A stretch of DNA of 64,000 nt from Scolanthus callimorphus (GCA_033964015.1 CM066918.1:25193387-25257386); one strand, 5' to 3'; shown: positions 1-15,400, counted from the first letter of the stretch. Made by a program: numbers and translations. The notes: a model not told the origin generated them from the sequence alone.

Positions 1-92
1 TTTGCCGCTCCGCGACCGTGTCCGTGCCGCGACCGTGTCCATGCCGCTGTCGTGTTGCGACACTTTTCACAGTCATACGAAATCTGCTCTAT
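1..92. repeat. MITE family A, truncated by window edge
   Basis: GC-rich CGCGACCGTG repeats ending in CACTTTTCACAGTCATACG...CTGCTCTAT, the right terminal repeat of family A. The left end is outside the window. Confidence 0.7.
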
Positions 93-198
93 GTAATTCG
101 TGAACAGAAGCCTAATCCCTAAGAAAAAAAATTCGAAGGGGAAGCGCTTGCGAGACAACCACTTTTTGCACAAGAGCAAGTTTGCCGTGTATCCGTAC

Positions 199-464
199 CT
201 TTGAGTTGATCTGTTTATCCGGATCATTGGCCCTTGCCGCTAGTAAAACAGACCCATTACTACCGATTCCTTCAGTTACGTTCACTGCATAGAACTGATG
301 ATCAAACACTGGCGGCTGATCATTGTAGTCCATGACTTGAACAACCACAGTAGCAAACGCTACTAAGGGAGGGTGGCTTGAGTCGGTTGCGGAGACGTTT
401 AGCGTGTATGACGTCAAAGATTCGTAGTCCAGGCTTCCTACAGAACGAACAACGCCGGTGGATT
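199..464 (-). CDS. Cadherin exon 43: EC19 core and start of EC20
   Basis: Encodes STGVVRSVGSLDYE, VSATDSSHPPL and VMDYNDQPPVF, then the EC20 first strand and ANDPDKQINSK before donor GTACGG in phase 0. The gene continues beyond the left edge. Confidence 0.9.
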
Positions 465-3400
465 CTGATAAATTAAAATTTTTTGGTTAATGAGATATGT
501 AAGATCAAAGATTTATGCAAGTTAGCTTTTGAACACGTAGCGGGGACCATTGATTAAGACAGAGGTCTCTAACTTGTCAGTATATTTCCCTATACCGGCA
601 TTATGCCGAATACATCAAAACCCCGATTTTACGACACCCCAACGGGGGCAGCAAAATTACATCGTAAAATTGGTGTATCGTTAAGTCGAGGATCGTAAAA
701 TCGGGGTTCCACTGTACTTGTCTGAGTCAATCAGATTTTGTCTTGTCTCGCCCAGTGCAATTGTTGGCTTCCGTCGCGGAATAGAAGTAAAAACTAAATT
801 CCCTTTCCAGTTTTCTGTAACAATAACAACATCTTTGTCTTAGTTTACATGGACTTACTTTGAGGATCAAAGACCTGTTTGTGCTGATTACTTGTGAAAG
901 TTCGTACCTTCGATAATAAATTTCCCGAGGTCTCCACCAATAATTTGATATAGGATCTTGGCATTGTCGCCACTGTCGGCGTCTGTCGCCGTTACATTGA
1001 GTATTACTCTGCCACCAAGCACACTCTCCGACACATTGACATGATACTGAGGTCTGTTGAATACTGGAGGATTGTCATTGATGTCGCGGACGGATATATG
1101 AACGATAGTTGTATTAGAAAGACTTTGGTTTCCACAATCGAACGCCTGGAAGACAAAACAGGTCAAGATGTGTGAAGGTAGTCATTAGGTTTTCATGGAA
1201 AACTGTTAGCCTAGTGTCAAATCAAGATGGCAGGAGAGTTGTTACATTTTCTTCAACGTTTTACCAGCATGCGACGAGTATTTATAGTGCAAATCTCGAA
1301 AATCACCACTTAGAAACAAAGTTTGATAATTGATAATTCTGCAAACCGTGTTTTAGCAGTTTCCTCCGATCGCACAACTAACACTTATCAGCCACAAACA
1401 TCCAGAGGTTTTGCGAAAGCTACCGGGTTACTTAGATGTTTGATTCAGGGGACGCTTTGAAAACACAATAGACCTTTTTCCAAAATGGCCGTCGAAAATT
1501 CAAATCGATTTTTGTTGAAAATGAACACCAGCACTAGAAAACACATCATCACTTTAGTAAAACTACAAAATTTCGCTGCATTATATCCAATATCTTCCGA
1601 GAAAACGAACGTTGAAAATGTGAAAATGTACAGACGTTTGTATGACTGGGGGTATGCGTCATATCATACAATTCTCTGTAAAATTTTCAACTTTCAGACT
1701 CTGCTTTCTCAGCCGACATGGCATTTGGCATAGCGAAAATGTAAAGTATTACTAATGTGAGGATACTCTTTCTAGTGCCAGTATTTGATTTTCAGTCAGT
1801 TTAATTTTAAGACATGTGAATTTGCGGCGGCCATTTTGGAAAAAGGTCTATTAATAAGTCGCTGCAGACTTCGCAGAGTTATGAAAACTGTAGAAAGTGA
1901 AAATATTGAAATAAATCCTACAAGCGATCCGATGGAAAAGGATGCATTCTCTGACTCGTTTTTCCTGATTCACAAAACGGCAGCAAAGTTTGGTACTTCA
2001 AAGCTTTTCAAACATGTTAGAAATCATTCATTTAAAGGATAGACGAGTTACCCATGATGCAGCAGAGAGCTTAAGTAAATCTTTAGTCACCGCAATAGTA
2101 TACGCTCTGGCCTTACACATTATTTACTTACCTTTATGGTAAAATTATAGACTGACGTTGCCTCATAGTCTAATATTCGAGTGACGGTGATTACACCACT
2201 ATCTAAATTCACTTCAAAAGGCAAAGGAGATCCTGCAAAACAGAGTGGTTTAAATCGTATTACTCGGAAGCAGTAATGTACGGGGCAGCACGTATTCCGA
2301 ACTGAATGATAAACGCTTGCTGCAAGTTTGATAAACTTTTACTGCCAACGAGACGAAAAGGGGCAGATTTAGGGGGAGGGGGGAGGGCTGAAGCCCCCAC
2401 CACCCTTTCTCGGGAGATTTTCTCATACATTTACTGTACTTGCTGATGGAAATTTGCAATTGTTGGTCCCTATATTATCACTATCCAGCCTAACCTTTCT
2501 GAAATTCCTGGATCCGCCCCTGACGAAGACCAAGCGGCACACTAATGCCCAGAACAGTAGTCGCTACGTATTGGTTACTTTATGGTTTTCAATGAAATAC
2601 CAGCGAATGTGGAATATTCATAAATATGAATATAAGTTTTCGCATGTAACACGGGCGGATGTTTTACGAGTCGCGGGCGTATACAAATGCGAGCAACGAG
2701 TAAAATGTCCCGCCAGTATTACATAAAAAACATATAATGAGTTACGTATCATACGACGAACAACAATATTTTCGGCTTATCTCCGGTGTAATAACCTGTG
2801 AGTGCGCACGAACTGCGTCACAAAGCTTCCTTTGTTTGGTAGAACGAATCAGGATGAATTAAGAACTGAACACAAAAGGTGTCCTCTGGGAATGGTTATT
2901 ACACCGGAGTTAACCCATATTTTCACTAGAAAACGTACATGTTTTGACTATCACACGGTCGGGAAACCATTCAAATTCGCGCGCAGAACCGGTTTGTAGC
3001 CGGCTTGCTACACGGCTTTCAACCGTGTAATACGGCTTTTGACCAGTAATATGGCAGCATAGCTGTACTCAATTTTGACCTTGATTTTTATATGGTGAAA
3101 TGACGTCAAAGTCATATAATAATGTATGTTATTTGTTCATATTGAGCACATGTTAACGCTTCTAACATACCTGCTGTCTGCAATAGAGTGTATCGAACAG
3201 CGGCGTTGCTACCCCAGTCTCTGTCATGAGCAAGTACACGGCCTAACGGGTAAGTAATGAGTGCGTCTTCAGATACTGTGAATGAGTAGGAGGACTGCTC
3301 AAAGGCTGGAGCATTATCGTTTATATCATCAATCAGCACCCGGACCTGCAAAGGAAAAAGTTAACAAACTCATCCGCTGTACTGCCCAATAACTATATTA

Positions 3401-6400
3401 GCATTTCAGTGTTCAAACCATGCAGAATTAAGACAAAATAGAGCAGCATCGGTATTTCTTTACTACCCGTCTCGTTACCGATGGAAGCAGCAATTCAAGA
3501 GTGCTTTGTATGCTGCAAGTGGGCCATATTGCGTGTAGCTTGTATTATCAGTACTCGCACTGAGGATTGTTCCTCCCTCGTCCCCAGTGGTTTCCCACGT
3601 AGCCAAGGGCCAGGCCAAGTGCAGTGCATTGTTTCTCATCCAAAAGATGTGAAACGCAGGAGAAATGACAATACAGTAGATTTCGTATGACTGTGAAAAG
3701 TGCGACCGCGACCATGCCGCGACTACGCAATTTCATTCCGTATTTTCAGCCCAGGTTCCGTGCCGCGACCGCGACAGTGCCGCGCCACCTTTCACAGTCA
3801 TACGAAATCTGCTCTATCACCTCACCCCACGTTGAGCGACTACAGCCTTACAACACAAGTCAAGTCGTCATACCGTAGTTGTGGATGACAGGGAAGGCTC
3901 GCCATTGTCCGTGGCTTCTACCACCAGTGTGTAAACACCTCTTCCGTTGTTGTCAATAACCGAGCCATACCTCTCCCGGTCAAGGAGCTCGTTAGAAATG
4001 ATCATACCCTGTTGAATAGAATACAATATTTACAAAGTCCTGGCGACAAAATAAATATCGGACAAATTTGAAGAGACGTTTAAAATGCACATGAGCAAAA
4101 AGGATCCCAACGGCTTCTATGCATCCTCGAACCACTACTGACGCATGCGTGAGATTTGATACAGAGCCGTTGAGAGAAAGATATTTCTGCGCATGCACCA
4201 ACGTTCAAAACTAGCCAATCAGCAAATGTCCTCAAATGGATGTCACCAGAACCTCCCCTGCGAGGAGACGAGCCGGGGAGCTCTAGGTACGAGAATGGCT
4301 TGTATGGGACATATATTATTTGCGCACCGTTACAAGAACTACATGCTTGCTTTTTTTCCAAAAAGTATCCACAAAACACACAATTTTCGCTTACTGTATC
4401 ATTATTAATGTTAAATATTCCATCATCATTCCCGTTGCGGATTCCGTAATGAATTTCTTTGTTTCTTCCATCATCCAAGTCACTCGCAGTGATGTTGAAT
4501 GTCGCGTGACCCGTTGCCTCGGTAACGCTGATTATATAAACAGGTCGGCTGAATCGAGGCGGGTTATCGTTGATGTCTAGCACATTCACAAGCACTGTAA
4601 GTGTATCCTGGAAGACAAAAAGATTTGTGTTATAATGTATCGAGACAAATTCGCATTTATGTCCAGCACATTAAAGATGAGGATCTCTGGAGCAGTTCCT
4701 GAACAAGTGGGAAAGACGCTTTATTGCTTAATTGGCTAGCTAAATTCTATCTGATATGGTCTGTTAAATTTAGCTCTGTCAAGTTTAAGAATTACTGGCT
4801 GACTTCAAGAAGTTTTGAAGTTTTGTTAGCATTTTCGAGGACACTTCCTCAAAATGTATGAAACGTTGGTTTAAATTTATTATCGGATTTTAGTGGTATT
4901 GCGTTTGGGATTGCAATTTAAGTGTCTTTAGGAGATGGGCCCAATATCAGGGCTTTGTCACTAGCGACCTCATAATCACAAATGAAACCCTAGATTGATG
5001 TGACGCAGCATTTCGATTTGACGACTAAACATTTTTGTTCATCAATGGCGCGTGACGAGCACAAATTTTATGATCTTGCACGTAAAAAGCAAGTGAGCAG
5101 AATGTCATTCCCAATATTCCCAAGTCTAGTGCATATTAAGGTGATAACTCAGACAAAAAAAAAACATTGCAAGGAGGTCAACACCTACCATCAAGTTTCC
5201 TGAGTCCCTCGCAATGACAGTTAGATTATAAACTTTCTCAGTTTCACGGTCAAGACCTGAAGGGGAAGTATAGATATCCCCACTCGTAGAGATAAAGAAC
5301 TTCCCTTTTGCCCCTGCAAATGACAGCAACCTTCAGTGCACCAGAAAGAAATGGCCATTACAAATAAGTTTTACTAGGGATGCTACGAGGTGAGCGAGAG
5401 AGGAGAGGAGGGTGTGGTGGCTGTGCTAAAGGACAAAGGAAGAATTACCCTCAGTCCCATGCATTCACCTCTGAAAAAAAAATACGAGTTGTATAGTAGG
5501 CACCAAACATCTTTTTTGGACGAAGTACAGAATAAATAAGAAACCGTAATTAACATGCATCGAAATTTGCAATATGGAAATACGTGTACAGTTTTTAAGA
5601 CCGCAATCGCGCAAATACATACTGAGTATGTATTTGTGCTGGAACATCACAATATCGTATATTGGGAGCATTCAGGGCCTTGCCTTATAGGCATTAACTT
5701 TTTAAGTAAGAGTTAAATACCGAGGGCTGAGGCAATATGGCATATAAATACCGAGGGCCGTAGGCCCGAGGTATTTATATGCCATATTGCCGAAGACCGA
5801 GGTATTTAACTGACTTATTACATGATCTAAGGTGATTTTACTATCGGGTGGGGCGCATTAACAATTAAAAAATCGAAAATACTTCGTCAAATAAGCGATT
5901 TTTAACCATATAAATCAACCAGGGATCTTTATTTTTTCCAGTAGAGGGATATCCCCTGAGGTTTAAGTCGTATCGGAACAAAAGGATGAAAAATGTTTTG
6001 AAAGCTATTGTCGTCAGTGTTGGCTGGGAAATCTGTGATGCCTTGAATGTCTTTTTTCTTTTCAACTTCTCATAATAACGTGTATTTTGCGTGGCAATTT
6101 CACTGCAGAGAAGGTGCCTTTCACAATAGATTTGTTTGCATTCTAAAGCCCCCGTTTCATTAAATTAAAGAATATATCCCTAGAGTGGTTGGTGGTTGGG
6201 AGACTACAAACAGAAGTGTTTGGCTATTGTTCCTTTAGCTTTCATGCATTCATTTTTAAACGACCAATGGAAGTACTTCTTTTTGTACCAAACAACAAAA
6301 GAAATCAAAACACCTGTTTTTCGCGATTTTAGGTCGTCATTTTGTAGGAGTCAGTGCTTGAGTGCTGAACTAGTAGTTCTAAGTTGGCGACTGAGAACGA

Positions 6401-9400
6401 GTTTCGGAGGAAAAAACAACGCTTGAGGTATCAAGACTAAAAGGGTGCATTATGCGCGCGAAGAACTCGGCACTCGCTGTGTGGTTTTAAGCTGTTCAAG
6501 AGATAATACATTTCAAAGTGTCCTGTAGTTGGCGATTGAGAACAAACATGGTAAGTTTAACTAAAGTTCTTATTTATAGTAATTCGTTTTATTATAACAG
6601 TTGAAATGGACCGGTCTCGTGAATTTAAATTGCATGACTAACTTGAACGTATTAGACCTGTGTGCCGTTGATGCTGCGACGTACGAGGTCCATCCTAAAT
6701 TTGACAAACTGGTAAAATGTATTGACGAAAGAAATTTAAAATGTGTTGTGCAAATGTATTCTTATGAGCTCAATGTTCTAATTATTTTATTTCTATTTCT
6801 TTCACAGTTTGTTTGAGCGTGAAGCAGAAATGGAACCGGCTAGCAAGGTTACCTATAACATCTACTTATTCCATATTAATTATAGTTAAATTTAGTAGAA
6901 AAGTAGAAAGAATCGCCAATTTGCAATTTAGAGACACACTATTCAGTTAAAGCTAGTAATTACATTTTTTTGTTCAAATATATATTTATTTTCAATTTAA
7001 CATAGCAAACAACTTTGTAGTATTTATCATTTAGCTGTAAATGTGTTTCAGCATCAGAAGGGTGGGGCTTTATTTGTCTAATTAGTCATAATTGCTCCTC
7101 ATTATAAATGCGCCGGGTCATTTATGAGAATCAATTGTTCCATAAAGACCCGCGCATTTATAATGCGGGTCATTTATGACTAATTATTCAATAATAGCCC
7201 CAATCTTCCCTGCTGAAACTTCAAGCCCTCCCCGTTCTTTGAGAATGTAATTAATTCATAGGGATTTAAGTAAAATAAAAGGTCTTGAATAACAATAGAA
7301 AAGGTGTCAATCATGTAATAATTAGATTTCTGTACTACTTTCGGTGTACGAACCCTCTAGAATGTACGATATTTGTGCATTCACTCCTTGATCCCGGTCG
7401 TGCGCTTGAACTGTAAAGATCTTGGTGCCCCCGGGAGTGTTCTAAGAAATACAAGAGTAACCAATTTGAAGTCACAAATGGAAAAAAGGCAGGGGTCGCA
7501 CTTATCAAAGTTTTCAAGTTTGCCGCAGAATTTCCCAGCAACGATTTGCCGTCAAAAATTATAGGTAAAGTGTTTTGCACCAAAGATTGTGGTCGCACTA
7601 GCGCAAAATGGATTTGCCGCTGTTTTGATATTTCTGCTTCTGTCTAGGGGTTGGCAAAGTTTCAGTTTGCTGGCATGAGACGATCACATTAGGGAATTAC
7701 CTTTTCTGACCGGAAAGTCAGAAATGTTTACCAAGTGCGACCCCTGCCCTAAGTCTACAAATGCCACGCATAGAGAATGGCACAGTCTGATAATAGTTCT
7801 TCCCCTTTAAATTATTACTCTTTTGTGAAACCCGTGCTAGCCCCAAAATGCAGTCATTCTAGATGTTCTGGATAAAATTTCCTCGATCTCAGCGTACTTG
7901 ATTAGTTTGGATCTGTTCCGTGAACACCTGTTCACGGCCGTCAAAAATTCACACCTGTTCACGGCCCGGTGTTAGTTAAATAGCAACGCGCTAACCTCGT
8001 ATATGCTGATATTGTGTGTAGTAATATTGAATACTGGGGGGTTGTCGTTTGTGTCAATAACTGTGATGATGACTTGAGTCGTTGAGTTGTGCACTCCATC
8101 TGTTGCTTCAACCTGTGAGAAGAAATATATATATATGACCACCAGCGCCAACAAAATATATGTGTCATCATTATCATTACTGTCATTGTCACTGAGTCAT
8201 TGTCGTTGTCACCGTTAGTCATTGTCGTTTTCAATGCAAGTCATTGTCACTGTCATTGTTACTGTCACTGTCAAGTCATTGCTATGTTCCCTGTAAGTTA
8301 AAGAGGCTGTGTCACGATTTTAGCACAGTTTGGTCGAAATAACTGATAGATAGCCAAAATACTAGTCTAGGTTTGTTAAATGGCCCTTTAAAGTGCTAGT
8401 ATGACCACAATTTCACTTCTTTTTCTACCATTTTTTCCGGCCTAGTACTTTAATTATCAACAATACATTCTTGCTGAGTGGATTTTAGTGAAAAATTCCG
8501 CCCGGAATACAAGGTAAAACGTCTGCGAAAAGTACGGTTTTTTCGTCCGCCATTAAAATTTTATGTTCCAAAATACGAGCCTGTAATTATAAATGACAGC
8601 GGTTATAGCAGCCTCGTTTTGAATCGTGACGCACTTTTATCCCCCCTGAGCATCCAGGCCTCTTATTCGTTATTGATGCGGCTCATTTTGGAGCACACTG
8701 AACATTATGAGTGAAGTTTCAACAAATGAGGTTGTTCTCGATCTTTCTGCACGTTTTTGAGGAGAAATGGGCGACCTTGTTTTTATAATTTTGTTGCTGA
8801 CCTTTTCACACCTATTGTTTATTTGCTAATCAGTTCAGCACAACTTGTTCTTCAACAATGTCAGGACAGCTACGATGAAAATCAAAGTGAAGGGCAATCA
8901 GAAAATTGCTTAAAATATTTTATTCATTCTAGTAACATTGTTTTTGCAAAACAGAGCTGAGCGCGCGTTATGTTGAAAGTGGCGTGATCTTCGTCAGCAG
9001 CGCGCGCGTGAACAATGTTTGTCAACAACTGAATATTTACATCAAAATCCAGACTTCCGTTGCCTGATTTGTTCATGTTTTAATGCTTGTTTTGTGAAAT
9101 TCATCTTTCGGAATGCTAACAAAAGGTCATAACAGTAGATCTGCAGGTGGAATGACTGAGCTTTGATAGAGGAAAAAAGATGCGACGGTCACGCTTGTGT
9201 GTAGTATATTTACCGTTAGATTTTGAGATTTTTGTTGTCCCGGCAATGGACGGGGATAAAAATACGTCACAAAATGTAGCCTGGCCTTTGACTTGGTAAC
9301 CAGGTAAATAATGGCGACTCCAAGATGGCGGCCGTGTGACCGTATTTTGGTGTTTTCGGCGGCAGAAAAAAGGACTAAAGCGTTAATGTTATCAACCAGA

Positions 9401-12400
9401 ATTTGGGGAAGATGTTTTCAATGCCTTATAGTACAACATAGTGGATTTTTAGCAAGGATACAGTTTTGGTCATACTCGCACTTTAACTATAACTTGATAA
9501 TGATTGTAGGCTTCATGGACCTATTACAGAGCGGATTGAAACGGTTTGCAACAATGAGTTTTTGAAAACTTGTCAGGATGAACAGTTTTCAAAGTTTGAA
9601 GTTACATCAAAATTTGTTGTAAATCGGCAGCCTTGCCGATAAAACTCACCTACATTGATTATTAGGCTAATATCAAGTGATATAAGTAATTTGGAGATGG
9701 TTACTTGCAAATTTACAGCTGTAATTACAAATTTGTCCAAAACACCGTGACACAGCCTCGTTAATTTCATTGTTACTGTCACTGTCGTTGACACACTCTC
9801 ACGGTCACCTCCATCATCATTGTTATTACAAGTTATCATTGTCAATGCGTTTGTCACCGTCACCGTGTCATTTTCCTTTGCCATTTTCATTACCACGATC
9901 TTGTTTCCTGTATCAGCCGATAAGTCATTATGAGGTCCACAGCAGGTCAAATGTACTTTACCGTCAGATTATAAGTTTCCTGTAACTCTCTGTCCAGTGG
10001 TGTGGCAGTTGTAATGACTCCACGGTAACGTAGCGTCCCCGCGTGCGTTACTTCTTCTGTTGTAATGTTAAATGCATTCCACCCTACTACTTGACGTCGT
10101 ATTGAATATGAAATCTATGAAACAAAATGAAGAAGGCAGGATTAAGAAATTATTAATAGGGGGAGGCAACGAGTGATTCTGCGCCTGTTAATCAAGATTA
10201 TTATACATTGTACTCACCATCTCGATTCTGATTGGCTAAAAGCGCGCGCTTTACTTTGGGAATCACGCACTTTGAGGGTCTCCAAGAATCAGCATGCTGA
10301 TTCTTGAAGAATCAGCTAGCTGATTCTTGATCCTACGCGCGCAATGCATAATGGGACTAGAGCGCTTGAATGTTTTCCCTATCTAACAAGGCGCTTGTGT
10401 AAAAGAAATTGCTTGACAGAAAAAAAAGTATTTTTACTAAATCAATGTATAATAAAACAACTATTGAATTCGTTTTTTGTGATTTCCAGAATAAACAATG
10501 TCTCGCCAATGGAATAAGGCTCGGCCTCACGGCCTCGCCTGATTCCACCTGTCTCGACATTGTTTTCTGGAAATCACAAAAACCTCATCCAATAATTGCT
10601 TAATATCAGCAAGTTGATACTTACGCAGAATATCATCGCTGCATAACGTGAAAGGCACAACAAAAAATTAAAAAACTCACTAGTGCGTTGTTACCAATAT
10701 CTTTGTCGGTTACCACAAGAGACAAGATAGTGTGTCCAACACCGACATCTTCGCTAACGCCGATGTACTGTCGGGCGTGTTCAAACACTGGCGGCATGTC
10801 ATTGGCGTCATCAACAAATATCGTCACCTAATAAAACAATACGTTAGTTATATATATATATTTTTTAAAGGGAGTCCAGGAGAGTTTGCCTGGAACGAAT
10901 ACATTCAAGCTTAATTCCTCTAACTTCTCGCGATCTTAATTCGACGTATGCCCTTTACATTTTAACAAAATTAAAGAATATTTTTTTTGCCGTAAAATCT
11001 CCTTTCGCGGGTAAGCTATCGAAAAAGTATTCATTCATGGAAAACGCTGATTTTTCCAAGGTAGAAGAAAGTGTTCGGACGTCCTATGGCTATCCATTGG
11101 CAAAACCGCACAATTTCCATTCGTTTCCATGGGAAATTCAGCCTTCTTGAATATGCAGAAATTCCCTGCGGTCTCCATCCTTGAAATGGGAAATGAATTA
11201 TTGCTCATTGCAGATATTCCAACCTGACTAGCATGCAGCGTCTGCCTTTCCGACAATTGCAAGAGAGATCCACACGAAAACGTTTAACTTACAAAACCGT
11301 GTCCAACTCGCGCCGGCTGACCATGATCGGACGCTGTGATCACCAGATCATATCTTGCCTGCTGCTCTCTATCAAACGATCTCCACGTACTTATCTCACC
11401 CTAGATTAATAAAGGAGAACGTGTCTGAGTAAGCTGATGCGATAACTAAGAAAAATCCAAGCTGAATTGTATACAAAAAGCCTGAAGGAACACCCTGAAA
11501 TGCAACAAAGGACATATATTTCTATGTGCCGCAAAATTAAAGGTAAATTTCGCATTCTATTTCGAATAGGTAAAGTCCTTATATTTCGCTATAGTTTGCG
11601 TTCTTTCGCCTTATCCGTCGCCATTTTCCCACATGGCTTCCTTTTCTGTTTCAAGTGAACGTTCAAACGTTCCTGTCAAGTGGTTTCGACGACAATCTCC
11701 GATTTAATCAATTGAGGGAGACTGACATACCGCAGACAAAAGCCTACAATAGAGCAGATTTCACATGACTGTCAAGACTTGTTATGTAAATGCGATTGCT
11801 TTGCGTTCTCATTGGCTACTCGTTTTTCTTAGCCAATCAAATTCTGTAGTAAATACAATTGTGTATTACTTAGTAATTGGTTCGGCTTGCAATTGGCTGA
11901 GAAAAAAGCCATTTAGGAGCAAGTTGTGATTTCTCTCGATTCTGATTGGCTAGTGATTGCTCAATGGCAATTGTTTTCAGGACAGTCATGTGAAAACCGC
12001 TCTATGACACAGGAATAACGATGACGGTGATTTTGGGTCTGAGGACGCAAAGTCACCAACTAAACTGTTACATTGACAAACTCTAGGAAACTTGGCGCAA
12101 AGCACCCTTAATTTGGTCCGTTGGTTCTAAAGGTTATATGTAATGACAAATTGACCAGACTTTCTCGATGAAACCTGTGCGACAAAGATATGGCACGTGC
12201 AGCAATTGTCATTAACGTATACTTACCGTCACATTGTTAATCGCGAAGTGACCCGAGGGATCACCCGCAAAAACAGCGAACACAATCTGTCCACCTCCTT
12301 CCTCATCCTTCTCCGTGGCATTCACAGATATCACTGACTCTCCAAGTGGGCTATTTTCACTAATATTTGCCGTATAATACACAGGGAGGAAGACCGGGTT

Positions 12401-15400
12401 GTTGTCATTCTCGTCGGTGATAATTATATTGAATGAGGCAGTTGTGCTATTGAGGGCCGGGTTTCCACCATCAGTAGCAGTGGCGAAGAACGTATAACTA
12501 ACAAGAAAGATAAATAGGTTTAGACTGTCGCCAATGATGATTCATTTGCTTCACTGACGAACACGATGTGGACTTTGTTACCATAGGCGGTAGAAAAATG
12601 TAACAACATTAGTGCTACATTTTCAAACTGGTATATATACTCACCGTTTGGCTGTTTCACGATCAAGAGGTCCAGCTGTACTAACGGCTCCAAAGGAATC
12701 AATAGAAAACGTACCAGGAGGATCAGCATGTCCTGTGAAAGTCACTTCCGCATTTGAGGATTCGTCTCTGTCCTCAGCACGTAACACGTACACAAGGGAA
12801 CCTATATTCCAGAAGGGAACAATATGAGTTTCATTCTGCATGAATGTCTAATCAGAAACCGTTGGAAAAGGTGTCTGTCCTCAGCACTCAGCACTTAACA
12901 CGTACAGAAGGGAACCTTTACTCCAGAAAGGAACAAAATGAGTTTCATTCTGCATTGACGCATCACAATTAGTGACATGTGAAGGATCTACGACAGCTGT
13001 GGAAATAGGTATGTGGCAAAAAAGTGGTAGGTGCGTGTCGGTAAACCGCCGCATGGGGATTGAAGATGGGTAGGATTCCTGGCATTTTCGGCGATGTGCT
13101 CCGTTCACATGCAGTGAGAATACTTGAGTTATTTCATTCGTATCCACTGGAAACTCTGCCAAAGACACACGATGCTTACCCGGTGGGATGTTTTCTGGTA
13201 CAGCTATTTCTACTGGGCTGTTTGTGATATTAGGAGGGCTGTCATTAATGTCCGTCACGGTGACTAACACTTTTGCAGTGTTATTTAATGTGGGTTTCTT
13301 CCTGTCATATGCCAGCACTGTCAGCTCATACTTGTCTACAGACTCTCGATCAAGGGGTAGGGCAGTGTATAGAGAGCCATTTGGATATGTCTTGAAAACT
13401 TTCCCATCGTTGCCATCTGAAAAGGTAACAAGGAATAGGAATAAAAATAGAGTACATATGGCATGCTAATAAAACTTAAAACAGGTATGAACAAGGTAAA
13501 GTCAGCCAGTGCCAACGTGTATACAGTTACAGCTCGGGTTACCCTTATCGACATCCCAAGCTCTGTTCCTCATTTTCTCCAAGCACAACCTAGCTCCTTG
13601 TTCATTGTACCTCCCATAAGTCAAGCGTCTCTTCTATATTATATCGTTGGATAGAGAATAAGATTCCGAGTAGTCAGAAAACATTTGCAAAGAGTCATCG
13701 ATCCTGCAATATGCCTCGTAACACACTCGTCAGGCACTAGCCGAGCTAAACGTTTCCTAATTCAAAACGTGTAGCAAATTCTCGTTTTCCCCATAGAAAC
13801 GCCTTCGGAACAAACCTTTGCAGCGCCAAACACAACACCAAAAATACTTAATGTCCATGCTGAAACATTAAACGGCAGTATAACTGCAACATAGCCACAA
13901 TTTGACATTCTCACCGATAATTAGATAATCCACCTCGGCATTAGTTCCCTGGTCTCTATCTCTTGCCGCTACTGTAACTACAAGCACTCCAGTATGGGCC
14001 TCCATCACATCTGCATAGTAGGTGGTATGGGTGAAGACAGGAGCGTTATCGTTGACATCTTCAACCTTGACGATTAACGGAACCTCGGACGACTGAGCCT
14101 GAGGGAGACCGCGATCACGCGCCAACACTCGGATGTTGTATTGGTGAACTGTTTCTCTGTCTAGTGATCCAGTCAGAGTAATTTCCCCTGAAACCAGAAT
14201 GAGATTGCATTAAGAGCTTGCATCTCGTTTGGCCATCAAAATGCAGGTTTCTGAGTCCGTGTAAAAAACACTCAACTTGTATTAAGAGCTTGCATCTCGC
14301 CTGGCAACCAAAATGCAGCTATCTGAGTCCATGTAAACTAACTTCCATCAACTTGCATTAGTTTGCATCTCGTTGCATCTCGTCTCGTTATTAATAAATG
14401 TGTGCATGTTCCTTCTACTTGCAGTAGTATAGTAGGTATCACGTGAATTTGACGTCATCCGTGACCTACCAAAATTAGTACCCCCCATACCCCTTAAATA
14501 AGGGGGTAATTCGGTGTATACTATACTACTACTGACTTATTCACTGACCAGTTGTTTCGTTGATGCTGAATGCATGGCCTTCTCCAATAAGGGTGTATCT
14601 GATATCAGCATTGTGGTGTATGTCCTCGTCATGTGCTGAGACCAGTAGAAGAGTGGTCCCAAAAGTAGCATTCTCAAGCAAAGAAACGCTGTATCCACTG
14701 GTGTTGAATTCTGGTGCGTGGTCGTTAGCATCCTCCACGATTACATGAACTAGGATACAAGGACAGGATTTCATTCAAAAAGAACATCAAAAGAAGAGCG
14801 AAACGTTTTTACTGATTGAAACAGCACATCAAACCAAAATGGTCATCAGGGAAAACTGCACTCCCTTTTGAGGAGCTATTGCATTCTAGGGTAAACACCC
14901 AGGGTTGAAAATAGCAGCCAGCTGTCAGTGACAGCCGGCACTTAATGCGATTTTGCCGGCCGTGTGATGTGAACGGCCGGTGACCTTATCGCGATTTCAC
15001 TTGCGATGTCACTTGCAGTTCTACTAAGATGATGCACGATTCTTTAGATCGCCAACAAACTGACAAATATCGCAGTGCCAAATCGCCGGCCGTTCACAGA
15101 AATCGCATCTAAAAATGCAGAGTGAACGGGCCATAATGCTGTCATGAAGGAAGTCAATTGAATTCCAAGGTAGGCAGCAGAAACTGGGTTACTACGAAGG
15201 GGATGGGGATATCTGCAGTCATTACCATAACAATTCACTGAATAGTTTGAGCCGTTCCCATTTTTAACAGCGATGGTCAGATTGTATGATCCCGTGGTTT
15301 CTCTATCCAACGAACGTGTTGTAGTCACTACACCAGAAAACCTGTCCACAATGAAATCGTCGCTCCAGAGAAGGTAACGGAGTCGAGAGTTAACGCCGTT

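Noticed and set aside
6601..6816. 71-codon plus-strand frame MKWTGLVNLN...
   Set aside because: No homology recognised and no supporting splice structure; it lies in a cadherin intron.
8478..8960. Plus-strand frames inside the TTAA element
   Set aside because: No catalytic motif of any transposase; treated as non-coding filler of a non-autonomous element.
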